From an uncultured Eubacteriaceae bacterium (GTDB taxonomy: Bacteria > Bacillota > Clostridia > Lachnospirales > CAG-274), in contig CAMNCZ010000074.1 of the NCBI GenBank assembly GCA_946534775.1, forward strand, positions 1-6,130: a DNA stretch of 6,130 nt, read 5' to 3'. The notes beneath the pieces were generated by a model. It saw nothing but the letters and a program-made list of their open reading frames with translations, was not told the DNA's origin and ran no database searches. Shown piece after piece: positions 1 through 5,700 of this stretch. The first letter of the stretch is position 1, and each line of letters begins with the position of its first letter. A program made the position numbers and the translations under genes.

Positions 1-172
1 CGGCATAGAGGACGTAAATGCCGCAAGAAAGCCGCTGTTTACCACCCAACCCGAGTGCGAACGTTCGGGTATGGGCTTTACCGTTATGGAGGCGTTTACG
101 GACACGCTTATCGTCAGGTCGGAAAGGGATAAGGGCACAAAGGTCATAATGACAAAAAAACTGAGGGGATAA
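1..172 (+). CDS. spoIIAB: SpoIIAB, anti-sigma-F factor / serine kinase (3' part only)
   Basis: The reading frame enters from the left edge (first full codon at base 2) and gives 56 residues before a TAA stop. The tail contains [22 protein letters not shown], spread over about residues 11-32 of the fragment, which is the ATP-lid and G2-box region of the SpoIIAB GHKL kinase. The SGMGF glycines are the nucleotide-binding G2 motif. SpoIIAB binds and inhibits sigma-F in the predivisional cell and phosphorylates the anti-anti-sigma factor SpoIIAA; dephosphorylated SpoIIAA frees sigma-F in the forespore. The identity is confirmed by sigF starting one base after the stop, the conserved spoIIAA-spoIIAB-sigF order. 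The operon promoter (sigma-H type in Bacillus) and spoIIAA would lie to the left, outside the window. The N-box and sigma-F contact residues cannot be inspected because the start is missing. Confidence 0.95.
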   Translation, partial: GIEDVNAARKPLFTTQPECERSGMGFTVMEAFTDTLIVRSERDKGTKVIMTKKLRG

Positions 173-173
173 A

Positions 174-872
174 ATGCTTGATTTGATAGTTAGGGCGCAA
201 AACGGCGACAAGGCGGCACAGGAAGAACTGGTAAAAGAAAATTCGCGCCTTGTGTGGAGCATAGTTATGCGTTTTTTAAACCGTGGCTGCGAAAAAGAGG
301 ATCTGTTTCAGATAGGCTGCATCGGGCTGATAAAGGCGATAAGGCGGTTTGATACAAATTACGGCGTTAAGTTTTCCACATACGCCGTACCACTTATTAT
401 CGGCGAAATAAGGCGGTTTCTGCGCGATGACGGCATTATAAAAGTTTCAAGGACAATAAAAGAGACGTCTGCAAAGGTGGCGGCGGCGGGAGAGGAGTTT
501 GAAAAGAAAAACGGCAGGGCGCCTACTGTAAGCGAACTTTCGCAAATGCTGAATATAAGCCCCGAACAGATAATGCAGGCGGGCGAGGTGCCAAACCGCG
601 TGGAATCGCTTAACGAGGTATTTGGCGACAGCGGCACCGAGCGCGGCGAACTTCAGCCCGACGAAAAGCACGGCGGGGAGAGCATAGCCGAAAGCCTTGC
701 ACTTAAAATGGCCGTCGCGGCCCTTGACGAGCGGGAACAAAAGATAGTGAAGCTAAGGTATTATATGGATAAAACACAGATCCAGACCGCAAAAATACTG
801 GGTATCTCGCAGGTGCAGGTGTCAAGGCTTGAAAAAAAGCTGCTGCTTAAAATGCGCCGCGAGATGGGATAA
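174..872 (+). CDS. sigF: RNA polymerase sigma-F, forespore-specific sigma factor
   Basis: A 232-residue sigma-70 family protein. Region 2 spans about residues 14-84, with RLVWSIVMRFLNRG followed by EDLFQIGCIGLIKAIRRFD and KFSTYAVPLIIGEIRRFLRDDG, which carry the core-binding and -10 recognition helices. Region 3 follows at about 94-165 and region 4 at about 178-229. The region 4 helix-turn-helix ends in GISQVQVSRLEKKLL, the -35 reader typical of sigma-F/G/B. The RFLNRG and DDGIIKVSRTIKE segments fit sigma-F better than sigma-G, and the upstream spoIIAB settles it. The ATG is preceded by GAGGGG (163-168), which lies inside the end of spoIIAB, so translation is probably coupled. The protein is somewhat shorter than Bacillus SigF (about 255 residues) because the N-terminal extension before the QNGD motif is reduced. 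It directs the first forespore-specific transcription after asymmetric division. No hairpin terminator is visible after the stop. Confidence 0.97.
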   Translation: MLDLIVRAQNGDKAAQEELVKENSRLVWSIVMRFLNRGCEKEDLFQIGCIGLIKAIRRFDTNYGVKFSTYAVPLIIGEIRRFLRDDGIIKVSRTIKETSAKVAAAGEEFEKKNGRAPTVSELSQMLNISPEQIMQAGEVPNRVESLNEVFGDSGTERGELQPDEKHGGESIAESLALKMAVAALDEREQKIVKLRYYMDKTQIQTAKILGISQVQVSRLEKKLLLKMRREMG

Positions 873-904
873 ATCAAATAAAAAAAGATGTTCCAAAAAA
901 ATAA

Positions 905-933
905 TGGACAATCGGTCTTTTATGTGTTAAAAT
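905..933 (+). promoter_or_regulatory. Sigma-A-type promoter for the tandem membrane-protein genes
   Basis: The -35 box TGGACA (905-910) and the -10 box TAAAAT (928-933) each match consensus at 5 of 6 positions. They are separated by exactly 17 bases, and TGT at 925-927 makes the -10 an extended type. The predicted transcript start is near 940, giving a leader of under 30 bases before the ATG at 968. It makes the pair at 968-1976 independent of the sigF operon. The call is by consensus match only. Confidence 0.72.
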
Positions 934-962
934 ATTTTCTGTAGTTTTAAAAAAGGACCGAT
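911..962. repeat. Inverted repeat overlapping promoter and Shine-Dalgarno
   Basis: ATCGGTCTTTT (911-921) is mirrored by AAAAGGACCGAT (951-962), an 11-bp match with one extra G in the right arm. The left arm lies in the spacer between the -35 and -10 boxes. The right arm contains the AAAGGA Shine-Dalgarno (952-957) of the following gene. RNA from the local promoter would lack the left arm, but RNA reading through from sigF would contain both and could pair over the ribosome site. It could instead be a protein-binding operator. Confidence 0.45.
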
Positions 963-967
963 ATTAT

Positions 968-1447
968 ATGAAAGAAAGTATATTGCAGGTGGTAGAAAGC
1001 CTGCGCGGCCTGCCCGACGGCCTTGTGCTGATGATAATTTCCATACTGCCTATGTTTGGCATAAGGGGCGGTATGACGGCAAGTTATTTTCTGGAAACAC
1101 CCGTTGTAAAGGCGGTGTTTTACTGCATAGCGGGAAATTTTATACCCGTACCGTTTATTTTTGCCTTCGGCCGTAAATTAAAGGACATTTTCAAAAGAAA
1201 GCATATTTTTGAAAAAGCGATAACCTCGCTTGAAGAAAAGGCAAGCAGGCGCGATGCTATGATAAAAAAATACGGTTTTTTGGGGATAGTGCTGTTTATT
1301 GCGCTGCCTTTGCCGGGTACGGGTGCTTATATGGGCACTTTTATAGCATCTATATCAAGTATGACCGTTAAAAATGCCATAAGCGCCATTATATGCGGTA
1401 TGCTGCTTTCGGGCTGCATAATGGCGGGTCTTGTAAGTATATTTTAA
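968..1447 (+). CDS. COG2426 / small multidrug export family membrane protein, copy 1 (variant motif)
   Basis: A 159-residue hydrophobic protein of the PF06695 (Sm_multidrug_ex) / COG2426 family. Its hallmarks are an N-terminal LPMFGIRGGM motif (R33-G34-G35), a GNFIPVPFIF segment (56-65), a central charged cytoplasmic-looking stretch (about 68-101), and a PLPGTGAYMG loop (114-123) between hydrophobic helices. A last hydrophobic helix ends at the C-terminus. The family was named by association with drug export, but substrate and mechanism are not established. Published modelling places it near the DedA/VTT membrane-protein group with re-entrant loops; I cite that from memory. Family members, as I recall, usually read E-L-R-G before the first loop; here the glutamate is replaced by glycine (G31), while the downstream copy keeps it. 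The ATG has AAAGGA ten bases upstream, a rather long spacing. It is followed after 16 bases by its paralog, so the two are presumably co-transcribed. Confidence 0.85.
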   Translation: MKESILQVVESLRGLPDGLVLMIISILPMFGIRGGMTASYFLETPVVKAVFYCIAGNFIPVPFIFAFGRKLKDIFKRKHIFEKAITSLEEKASRRDAMIKKYGFLGIVLFIALPLPGTGAYMGTFIASISSMTVKNAISAIICGMLLSGCIMAGLVSIF

Positions 1448-1463
1448 AATTGGGAGAAATATT

Positions 1464-1976
1464 ATGGAACATCTTGTACAAAGCACTATAAGTTTTTTGA
1501 ATAATCTGGGCCTTTCGCCCGAAGGAGTGGTATTTTTTATATCTATGCTGCCGCTGCTGGAGCTGAGGGGCGGTATACTTGCAGCATCTTTTTTGCAGGT
1601 GGATTATATAAGGGCGGCGCTTATCTGCCTGGTAGGAAACATTATCCCGATACCGTTTATCCTGCTGTTTATCACACCTATTTTTGACAGATTGAAAAAG
1701 ACAAAACTTTTCAGACCCATAGTCGAAAAGCTTGAGGCCCGTGCAATGGGCAAAAGCGATCAAATACAAAAATATGAATTTTGGGGACTGCTGCTTTTTG
1801 TGGGGATCCCTCTGCCCGGTACGGGAGCGTGGACAGGCGCGCTTATAGCGGCACTTATGGATATAAAACTTAAAAAAGCTGTGCCCGCGATATTTTTGGG
1901 CATATTGCTGGCACTTGTTATAATGAGCCTGCTTGGCTACGGTATACCGTTTATTATCGGCGCTTTGAACGGCTGA
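1464..1976 (+). CDS. COG2426 / small multidrug export family membrane protein, copy 2
   Basis: A 170-residue paralog of the preceding gene with the same architecture. It has the ELRGG motif (E33-L-R35-G-G37), GNIIPIPFIL (58-67), a charged central segment (about 75-103), PLPGTGAWTG (116-125) and a hydrophobic C-terminal helix that extends about ten residues beyond copy 1. Matching positions across the pair include LP...RGG, the GN-IP-PFI block and the LPGTGA-G loop, so they arose by duplication and have since diverged. The ATG is preceded by GGGAG (1452-1456) at 7 bases, a standard ribosome site. Because this copy keeps the acidic residue, it is the better candidate for a functional transporter or flippase-like protein; copy 1 could be a partner subunit. 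Family membership is confident, function is not known. Confidence 0.88.
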   Translation: MEHLVQSTISFLNNLGLSPEGVVFFISMLPLLELRGGILAASFLQVDYIRAALICLVGNIIPIPFILLFITPIFDRLKKTKLFRPIVEKLEARAMGKSDQIQKYEFWGLLLFVGIPLPGTGAWTGALIAALMDIKLKKAVPAIFLGILLALVIMSLLGYGIPFIIGALNG

Positions 1977-1987
1977 TAAACGATTTT
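1948..1987 (+). terminator. Weak hairpin over the stop of the second paralog
   Basis: CGTTTATTA (1948-1956) can pair with TGATAAACG (1974-1982), nine pairs including one G-U, with the stop codon in the right arm. ATTTTATAT follows. The T-run is short and the loop is 17 bases, so it is a possible rather than strong intrinsic terminator for the two-gene operon. Confidence 0.3.
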
Positions 1988-2062
1988 ATATAAAGAAAAT
2001 TGTTGTGAAAAATAAAGAAATTATTAAAGTTTATAAAATATAAATAAAAGTATCGTTAAAAA

Positions 2063-2103
2063 TCAACAAAAAAAAATTAATTTTTTTTGATTTTTTTTGT
2101 TGA
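2063..2103. repeat. A-tract/T-tract inverted repeat overlapping the riboswitch -35
   Basis: TCAACAAAAAAAA (2063-2075) is a perfect 13-bp inverted match to TTTTTTTTGTTGA (2091-2103). The right arm runs into the TTGACA -35 box at 2100-2105, and a further T8 tract sits at 2081-2088. Such phased A/T tracts usually bend DNA and can act as an UP element for RNA polymerase. The RNA of the upstream operon could also form this hairpin, although A-U only stems are weak. The symmetry is certain, the role is inferred. Confidence 0.6.
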
Positions 2104-2128
2104 CAAAACCGAAAAATGGGTGTATTAT
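2100..2128 (+). promoter_or_regulatory. Strong sigma-A promoter of the riboswitch transcript
   Basis: A perfect TTGACA (2100-2105) is separated by 17 bases from TATTAT (2123-2128, 5 of 6). The predicted start point is near 2135, a few bases before the aptamer begins, as expected for a riboswitch leader. A/T tracts just upstream may strengthen it. Confidence 0.85.
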
Positions 2129-2140
2129 ATATATAGAGTT

Positions 2141-2226
2141 AATCAATAGTTGGCAAACTTATTGAAAGATAAGGACGCAAAGCCAAGGGTCTAAAGTGTT
2201 TACACAATGACAGCCGGTTGCATTTG
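2141..2226 (+). promoter_or_regulatory. Cyclic di-GMP-I (GEMM) riboswitch aptamer
   Basis: The conserved core of the class I c-di-GMP aptamer is present in order. GGCAAAC lies at 2152-2158. The P2 stem CTTATT (2158-2163) / GATAAG (2168-2173) closes on a GAAA tetraloop (2164-2167). GGACGCAAAGCC (2173-2184) is the family signature. GGGTCTAA (2187-2194) supplies the tetraloop-receptor side of P3, whose tip is GTG..CAC at about 2196-2205. GCCGGTTGC closes the core at 2213-2221. Mapped onto the Vibrio Vc2 aptamer, the ligand-contact positions G20, A47 and C92 correspond to G2153, A2180 and C2221. The guanine at the G20 position favours c-di-GMP over the G20A variants that prefer cGAMP. The outer P1 stem is not obvious and looks weak. 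The RNA senses the second messenger that governs the motile-sessile switch in many clostridia. Confidence 0.93.
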
Positions 2227-2234
2227 TTTGTTTT

Positions 2235-2266
2235 AGTTGCCAGCTTGATTGTGGGCAGCTTTTTTT
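2235..2266 (+). terminator. Intrinsic terminator, riboswitch expression platform
   Basis: AGTTGCC (2235-2241) pairs with GGCAGCT (2254-2260) in a seven-pair stem with one G-U and a 12-base loop, followed by a T-run through 2266. It starts about ten bases beyond the aptamer and does not use aptamer bases. The 5' arm can instead pair with aptamer bases 2148-2159 (11 pairs, one bulged A at 2157), a mutually exclusive antiterminator. The prediction is that ligand-bound aptamer leaves the terminator free to form. Confidence 0.85.
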
Positions 2267-2335
2267 GTTTATGTTACAGGTGGTTTTCAGAACTGTTGGT
2301 TATACTCACTCTCCTTTATTTTTTAATAATATCCC

Positions 2336-2418
2336 CCCCCTATAAAGCAGCCGTTCCTCCTAAGAATAATGGCTGCTTTATAACTTTGCAGAAAAAAAGC
2401 CGACTTTTTTAGAGGGGG
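2336..2418 (+). other. Candidate three-way-junction RNA fold
   Basis: An outer stem CCCCC (2336-2340) / GGGGG (2414-2418) encloses two hairpins. The first is a perfect 12-bp stem, TATAAAGCAGCC (2341-2352) / GGCTGCTTTATA (2371-2382), with an 18-base loop containing CCTCC. The second is AAAAAAG (2393-2399) / CTTTTTT (2404-2410) with a CCGA loop. The 12-bp hairpin is secure as sequence symmetry; the outer stem and A/T hairpin are less so. It lacks a T-run after the main hairpin, so it does not look like a terminator. It lies in the read-through RNA of the riboswitch. Confidence 0.4.
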
Positions 2419-2452
2419 CCTTTAGTAAACATTTGCTGTAAATAGAATATAC

Positions 2453-2501
2453 CAATCAAACGGGCAACGTCGATCAATGCGTTGCCCATTTGATTGCTTT
2501 T
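2453..2501 (+). terminator. Long hairpin, possible second terminator
   Basis: CAATCAAA (2453-2460) and GGGCAACG (2462-2469) pair with CGTTGCCC (2480-2487) and TTTGATTG (2489-2496). This makes a 17-position stem with a single C-A mismatch and a 10-base loop. It is followed by CTTTTATAT, a short T-run. It could end the riboswitch read-through RNA or serve as a processing or protein-binding hairpin. It is one of the strongest stems in the window. Confidence 0.5.
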
Positions 2502-2547
2502 ATATGTTATACAAAAACAGAAGCCTTACAAACTTGCAAGTGCCGCA

Positions 2548-2598
2548 GTGAAGCAAGGTGCGCAGATAAGTCTGCCAATTGGCGAAAACCTTTTTCAC
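2548..2598 (+). other. Nested-stem fold upstream of the kinase promoter
   Basis: GTGAA (2548-2552) pairs with TTCAC (2594-2598). Inside it, AAGGT (2555-2559) pairs with ACCTT (2588-2592). Inside that is GCAGA (2562-2566) / TCTGC (2571-2575) with a TAAG loop. A 10-bp palindrome GCCAATTGGC (2574-2583) overlaps the inner hairpin, and another, ACTTGCAAGT, lies just upstream at 2532-2541. It does not match a riboswitch class that I recognise. It lies before the kinase promoter, so it can only be RNA if transcription enters from the left; as DNA the palindromes could be regulator sites. Confidence 0.3.
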
Positions 2599-2626
2599 GG
2601 GATAATTCCGGCTCCCACAAAAGCAT

Positions 2627-2655
2627 TAGACAACAATGATGATATATGTTATAAT
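2627..2655 (+). promoter_or_regulatory. Extended -10 sigma-A promoter of the histidine kinase gene
   Basis: TAGACA (2627-2632, 5 of 6) and a perfect TATAAT (2650-2655) are spaced by 17 bases, with TGT at 2647-2649 giving an extended -10. The predicted start near 2662 leaves a leader of about 50 bases to the ATG at 2712. The kinase can thus be expressed without the upstream riboswitch promoter. Confidence 0.82.
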
Positions 2656-2711
2656 AAAGTCACAGACAGGAAATTTTGATTTTTACGATAGATCATAAGG
2701 GGGATGATGAA

Positions 2712-5700
2712 ATGGAAAAGCAAAAAAATATAACATCCGTCGCAATATTCGGCGTGATACTTGTATCCGTTGTGCTGACATTGGGAACGTTTTTGACCGG
2801 ACATAAAGCAAAGCATGACACGGAAAACGCCGTAACATCGGTAAGTCTGCTTTATCTCGACGAACTTGCGGGGCGGCGCGAACAAGTGGTATCCTCCGCA
2901 CTCGAAAGAAACATTGAGAATATGAGGGCTGCCATAAGTCTTTTGACAGAGGACGACCTGAGCAATATCAAACATTTGCAAGAGTATCAGGCAAGGATGA
3001 AAAAATTATACACCCTTGAAAAATTTGCCTTTGTTGATGATGAGGGACTTATATATACCTCTCTCGGGGTCATGGATGATATTGACGAATACAACATCAA
3101 CTATTTCGAGCTTAGCGAGCCGTTTATAACGGTAAAAGAGCCGAAAGGCGAACAGAAAAAAGTAATTATCGCCATCCCCGTCAGCGACCTTTATCTGGAG
3201 GGAAAAAAACTGGTCGTTTGTTTTATGGAGATAGATATGGAGAAAATGCTGGAGGGTGTTTCTCTGATATCGGACAACAACGGCACAACATTTTGCAATA
3301 TTTACACAAAAGACGGTGTGGCATTGACAAATATGGTGCTTGGCGGTCTTGCAAGCGAGGATAATTTGCTTGATGCCATGGGAAAAGCCGAATTTGAAAA
3401 CGGAATGACTGCCGAAAAAGTACGGGATGATTTTGAAAACAAAACTCACAATTATGCCACATTTACCTATGACGGCATTCAGGAGACCCTGTCTTATGTG
3501 CCGATAAAGGGAACCGACTGGATGCTGACATACCTTATCCGCAACAGCGTTATAAGTGAAAACATAAGCTCCGTTTCGGACGGGATAATAGCAAGGAGCC
3601 TTATCCAGACGATAGCAACGGCGACCATACTTCTTGTGCTGTTTTCAATACTGCTTATGCAAAGCAAAAAAAACGCTGCCCTTGCCGTAGAAAAAGAGGC
3701 TACGGAGATCGAGAACAAAATAAAACAGCAGGAGCTTGTCCAAAGGCTTGAATTGCAGGAAAAACTGCTTGAACAGGAGAAAAACCGAACACAGCAGGAC
3801 AATATGATATCGGCACTTGCCTCGGATTATATAAGCGTTTATTATGCCGATTTGCAAAAAAACGAGTGTATATGTTACCGTTCCGCAGCCCGCAAACAGG
3901 ACGGACCGCAGGCGGGCGATCATTTTGAATACAGAAATGCTTTTGAAGAATATGCGGCAAACAGGGTGTCCGAAAAGTACAGAAAAGAATTTTTGGATTT
4001 TATAGACCCCGAAAACATTATGAAAAGGCTTGAGACCGATCCTTTGCTCACCTATCGCTATCTTGTGGCATACAACGGAAAAGAAGCCTATGAGATGGTG
4101 CGCATAGCGGGTATGGATAAGTCCTCACACGAAATATCCATTGGTTTTACCGATATAGATGCGGAAATGCGCGAAACAATGAAAAGAAACCAAGCGCTCA
4201 GCGATGCCCTCAAAGCCGCAGAAGAAGCGAGCAAAGCAAAAACGGTCTTTCTTTCAAGCATGAGTCATGAGATCAGAACGCCGATGAATGCAATAATCGG
4301 ACTTGACAGCATTGCGCTGAACGATCCCGAAATATCCGACAAGACAAGAGGATACCTCGAAAAGATAGGAAGTTCGGCAAACCACCTACTCGGCCTTATA
4401 AACGATATTCTTGATATGTCAAGGATAGAGGCGGGAAGAATGACCCTTAAAAGCGAAGAGTTTTCTTTTGCAAAGCTGATAGAACAGGTAAACACCATAT
4501 TCAGCACACAATGTGCCGAAAAGGGGCTTGATTACAACTGTCATATAAACGGGACCGTTGATGATTATTTTATAGGCGACAATATCAAACTGCGCCAAGT
4601 GCTTGTAAACATCCTCGGAAATGCCGTTAAATTTACGCCCGAAGGCGGGAAGATCGACTTTATCACCGAGAAAGTCAACAGTTTTGACGGACGATCGACT
4701 TTAAGATTCAGAATTTCCGATACGGGTATCGGTATGAGCAGGGAATATCTGCCGCATATTTTCGATACATTCAGTCAGGAAGATTCGACCGCAACAAACA
4801 GGTACGGCAGCTCGGGTCTGGGATTGGCAATCACCAAAAACATTGTGGAAATGATGAACGGTAATATAGATGTACAAAGCGAAAAAGGCAAGGGAACAAC
4901 TTTTATATTTACCGTTACACTTATTGATTCCGACCATAAGCAGGACAACAAGGATGATGAGATATATCCGTACGAAATGAATGTGCTTGTTGTCGATGAT
5001 GACCCCGTTGCCTGCGAACACGCAAAACTTGTGCTTGAAAAAACGGGTATGTCCTGTGAAACGGCATTATCCGGAAAAGAGGCTCTGGAGAAAGTAAAGC
5101 TTCATCAGGCAAGGCAAAAACCATACGACCTTATACTCGTTGACTTGAAAATGCCCGAGATGGACGGTGTTGAAACTTCAAAAAGAATAAGGGAGATAGT
5201 CGGGCGCGAATCCGCAATAATCATTATTACGGCATATAGATGGGATGACGTATTTGACGAAGCCAAAAAAGTGGGTGTTGACAGTTTTATTGCAAAACCG
5301 CTTTTTGCGGGCAATGTTATCGAGGAATACCGCAGCGCCCGCAAAAAGAAGAATCCCGCGGATACTTTGCATAAAGTCTCCCTGAAAGGCCGAAGAGTTC
5401 TTCTTGCGGAAGATGTTCCCATAAATGCCGAAATAATGACCATGCTGCTTACAACAAGCGAAATGATAGTTGACCATGCCGAAAACGGCAAGATCGCCCT
5501 GCAAAAGTTCTCGGACAGTCCCGAAGGATTTTATGATGTCATACTTATGGATATAAGAATGCCCGAAATGGACGGGCTTGAAGCAACGGCAAAAATAAGA
5601 GGGCTTAACCGAAAAGATGCCGAAAGCATACCTATAATCGCGCTTACCGCAAACGCCTTTGACGAGGATGTACACAGAAGTCTGCAAGCGGGTATGAATG

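Larger units (their letters stand above)
1977..2711. other. 735-base gene-free regulatory interval
   Basis: No reading frame here has a credible start, ribosome site and protein-like sequence. In order it holds a very AT-rich stretch (1977-2099), an A-tract inverted repeat, a consensus promoter, a c-di-GMP-I riboswitch with terminator, a candidate branched RNA fold (2336-2418), a long hairpin (2453-2496), a nested-stem fold (2548-2598) and the histidine kinase promoter (2627-2655). Each is listed separately. Confidence 0.85.

Noticed and set aside
873..967. Terminator after sigF
   Set aside because: The 95 bases contain A-runs but no GC stem followed by T's on the plus strand; the only inverted repeat has a 29-base AT loop and leads into the next ribosome site.
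1389..1769. A 126-codon minus-strand frame across the paralog junction
   Set aside because: It is antisense to two clearly real genes, has no ribosome site, and its composition (many Cys, Tyr, Gln) is typical of a shadow frame.
2141..2226. Reading the aptamer as a cGAMP-type GEMM-Ib or c-di-GMP-II riboswitch
   Set aside because: The G20-equivalent base is G, not A, which favours c-di-GMP. The fold and signature GGACGCAAAGCC belong to class I, not the pseudoknotted class II.
2218..2412. A 64-codon plus-strand frame with a hydrophobic start, beginning at a TTG
   Set aside because: It starts inside the conserved aptamer core, runs through the terminator hairpin and C8 tract, and has no ribosome site. 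The hydrophobic look comes from T-rich DNA.
2356..2481. Minus-strand AGGAGG (2361-2356) and a 26-codon minus-strand frame from 2488 as a small gene
   Set aside because: The AGGAGG is not followed by a start codon at usable spacing, and the 26-codon frame has no ribosome site and lies over the hairpin stem.
2494..2679. A 61-codon plus-strand frame starting at a TTG before the kinase gene
   Set aside because: There is no Shine-Dalgarno, the start lies in the right arm of the long hairpin, and its 3' part is the kinase promoter. I recognise no protein family in it.
2676..2711. Upstream extension of the kinase to a TTG at 2676
   Set aside because: The AAGGGGG ribosome site is at 2697-2703, inside this extension and correctly spaced for the ATG at 2712. 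The extra 12 residues are not hydrophobic or signal-like.
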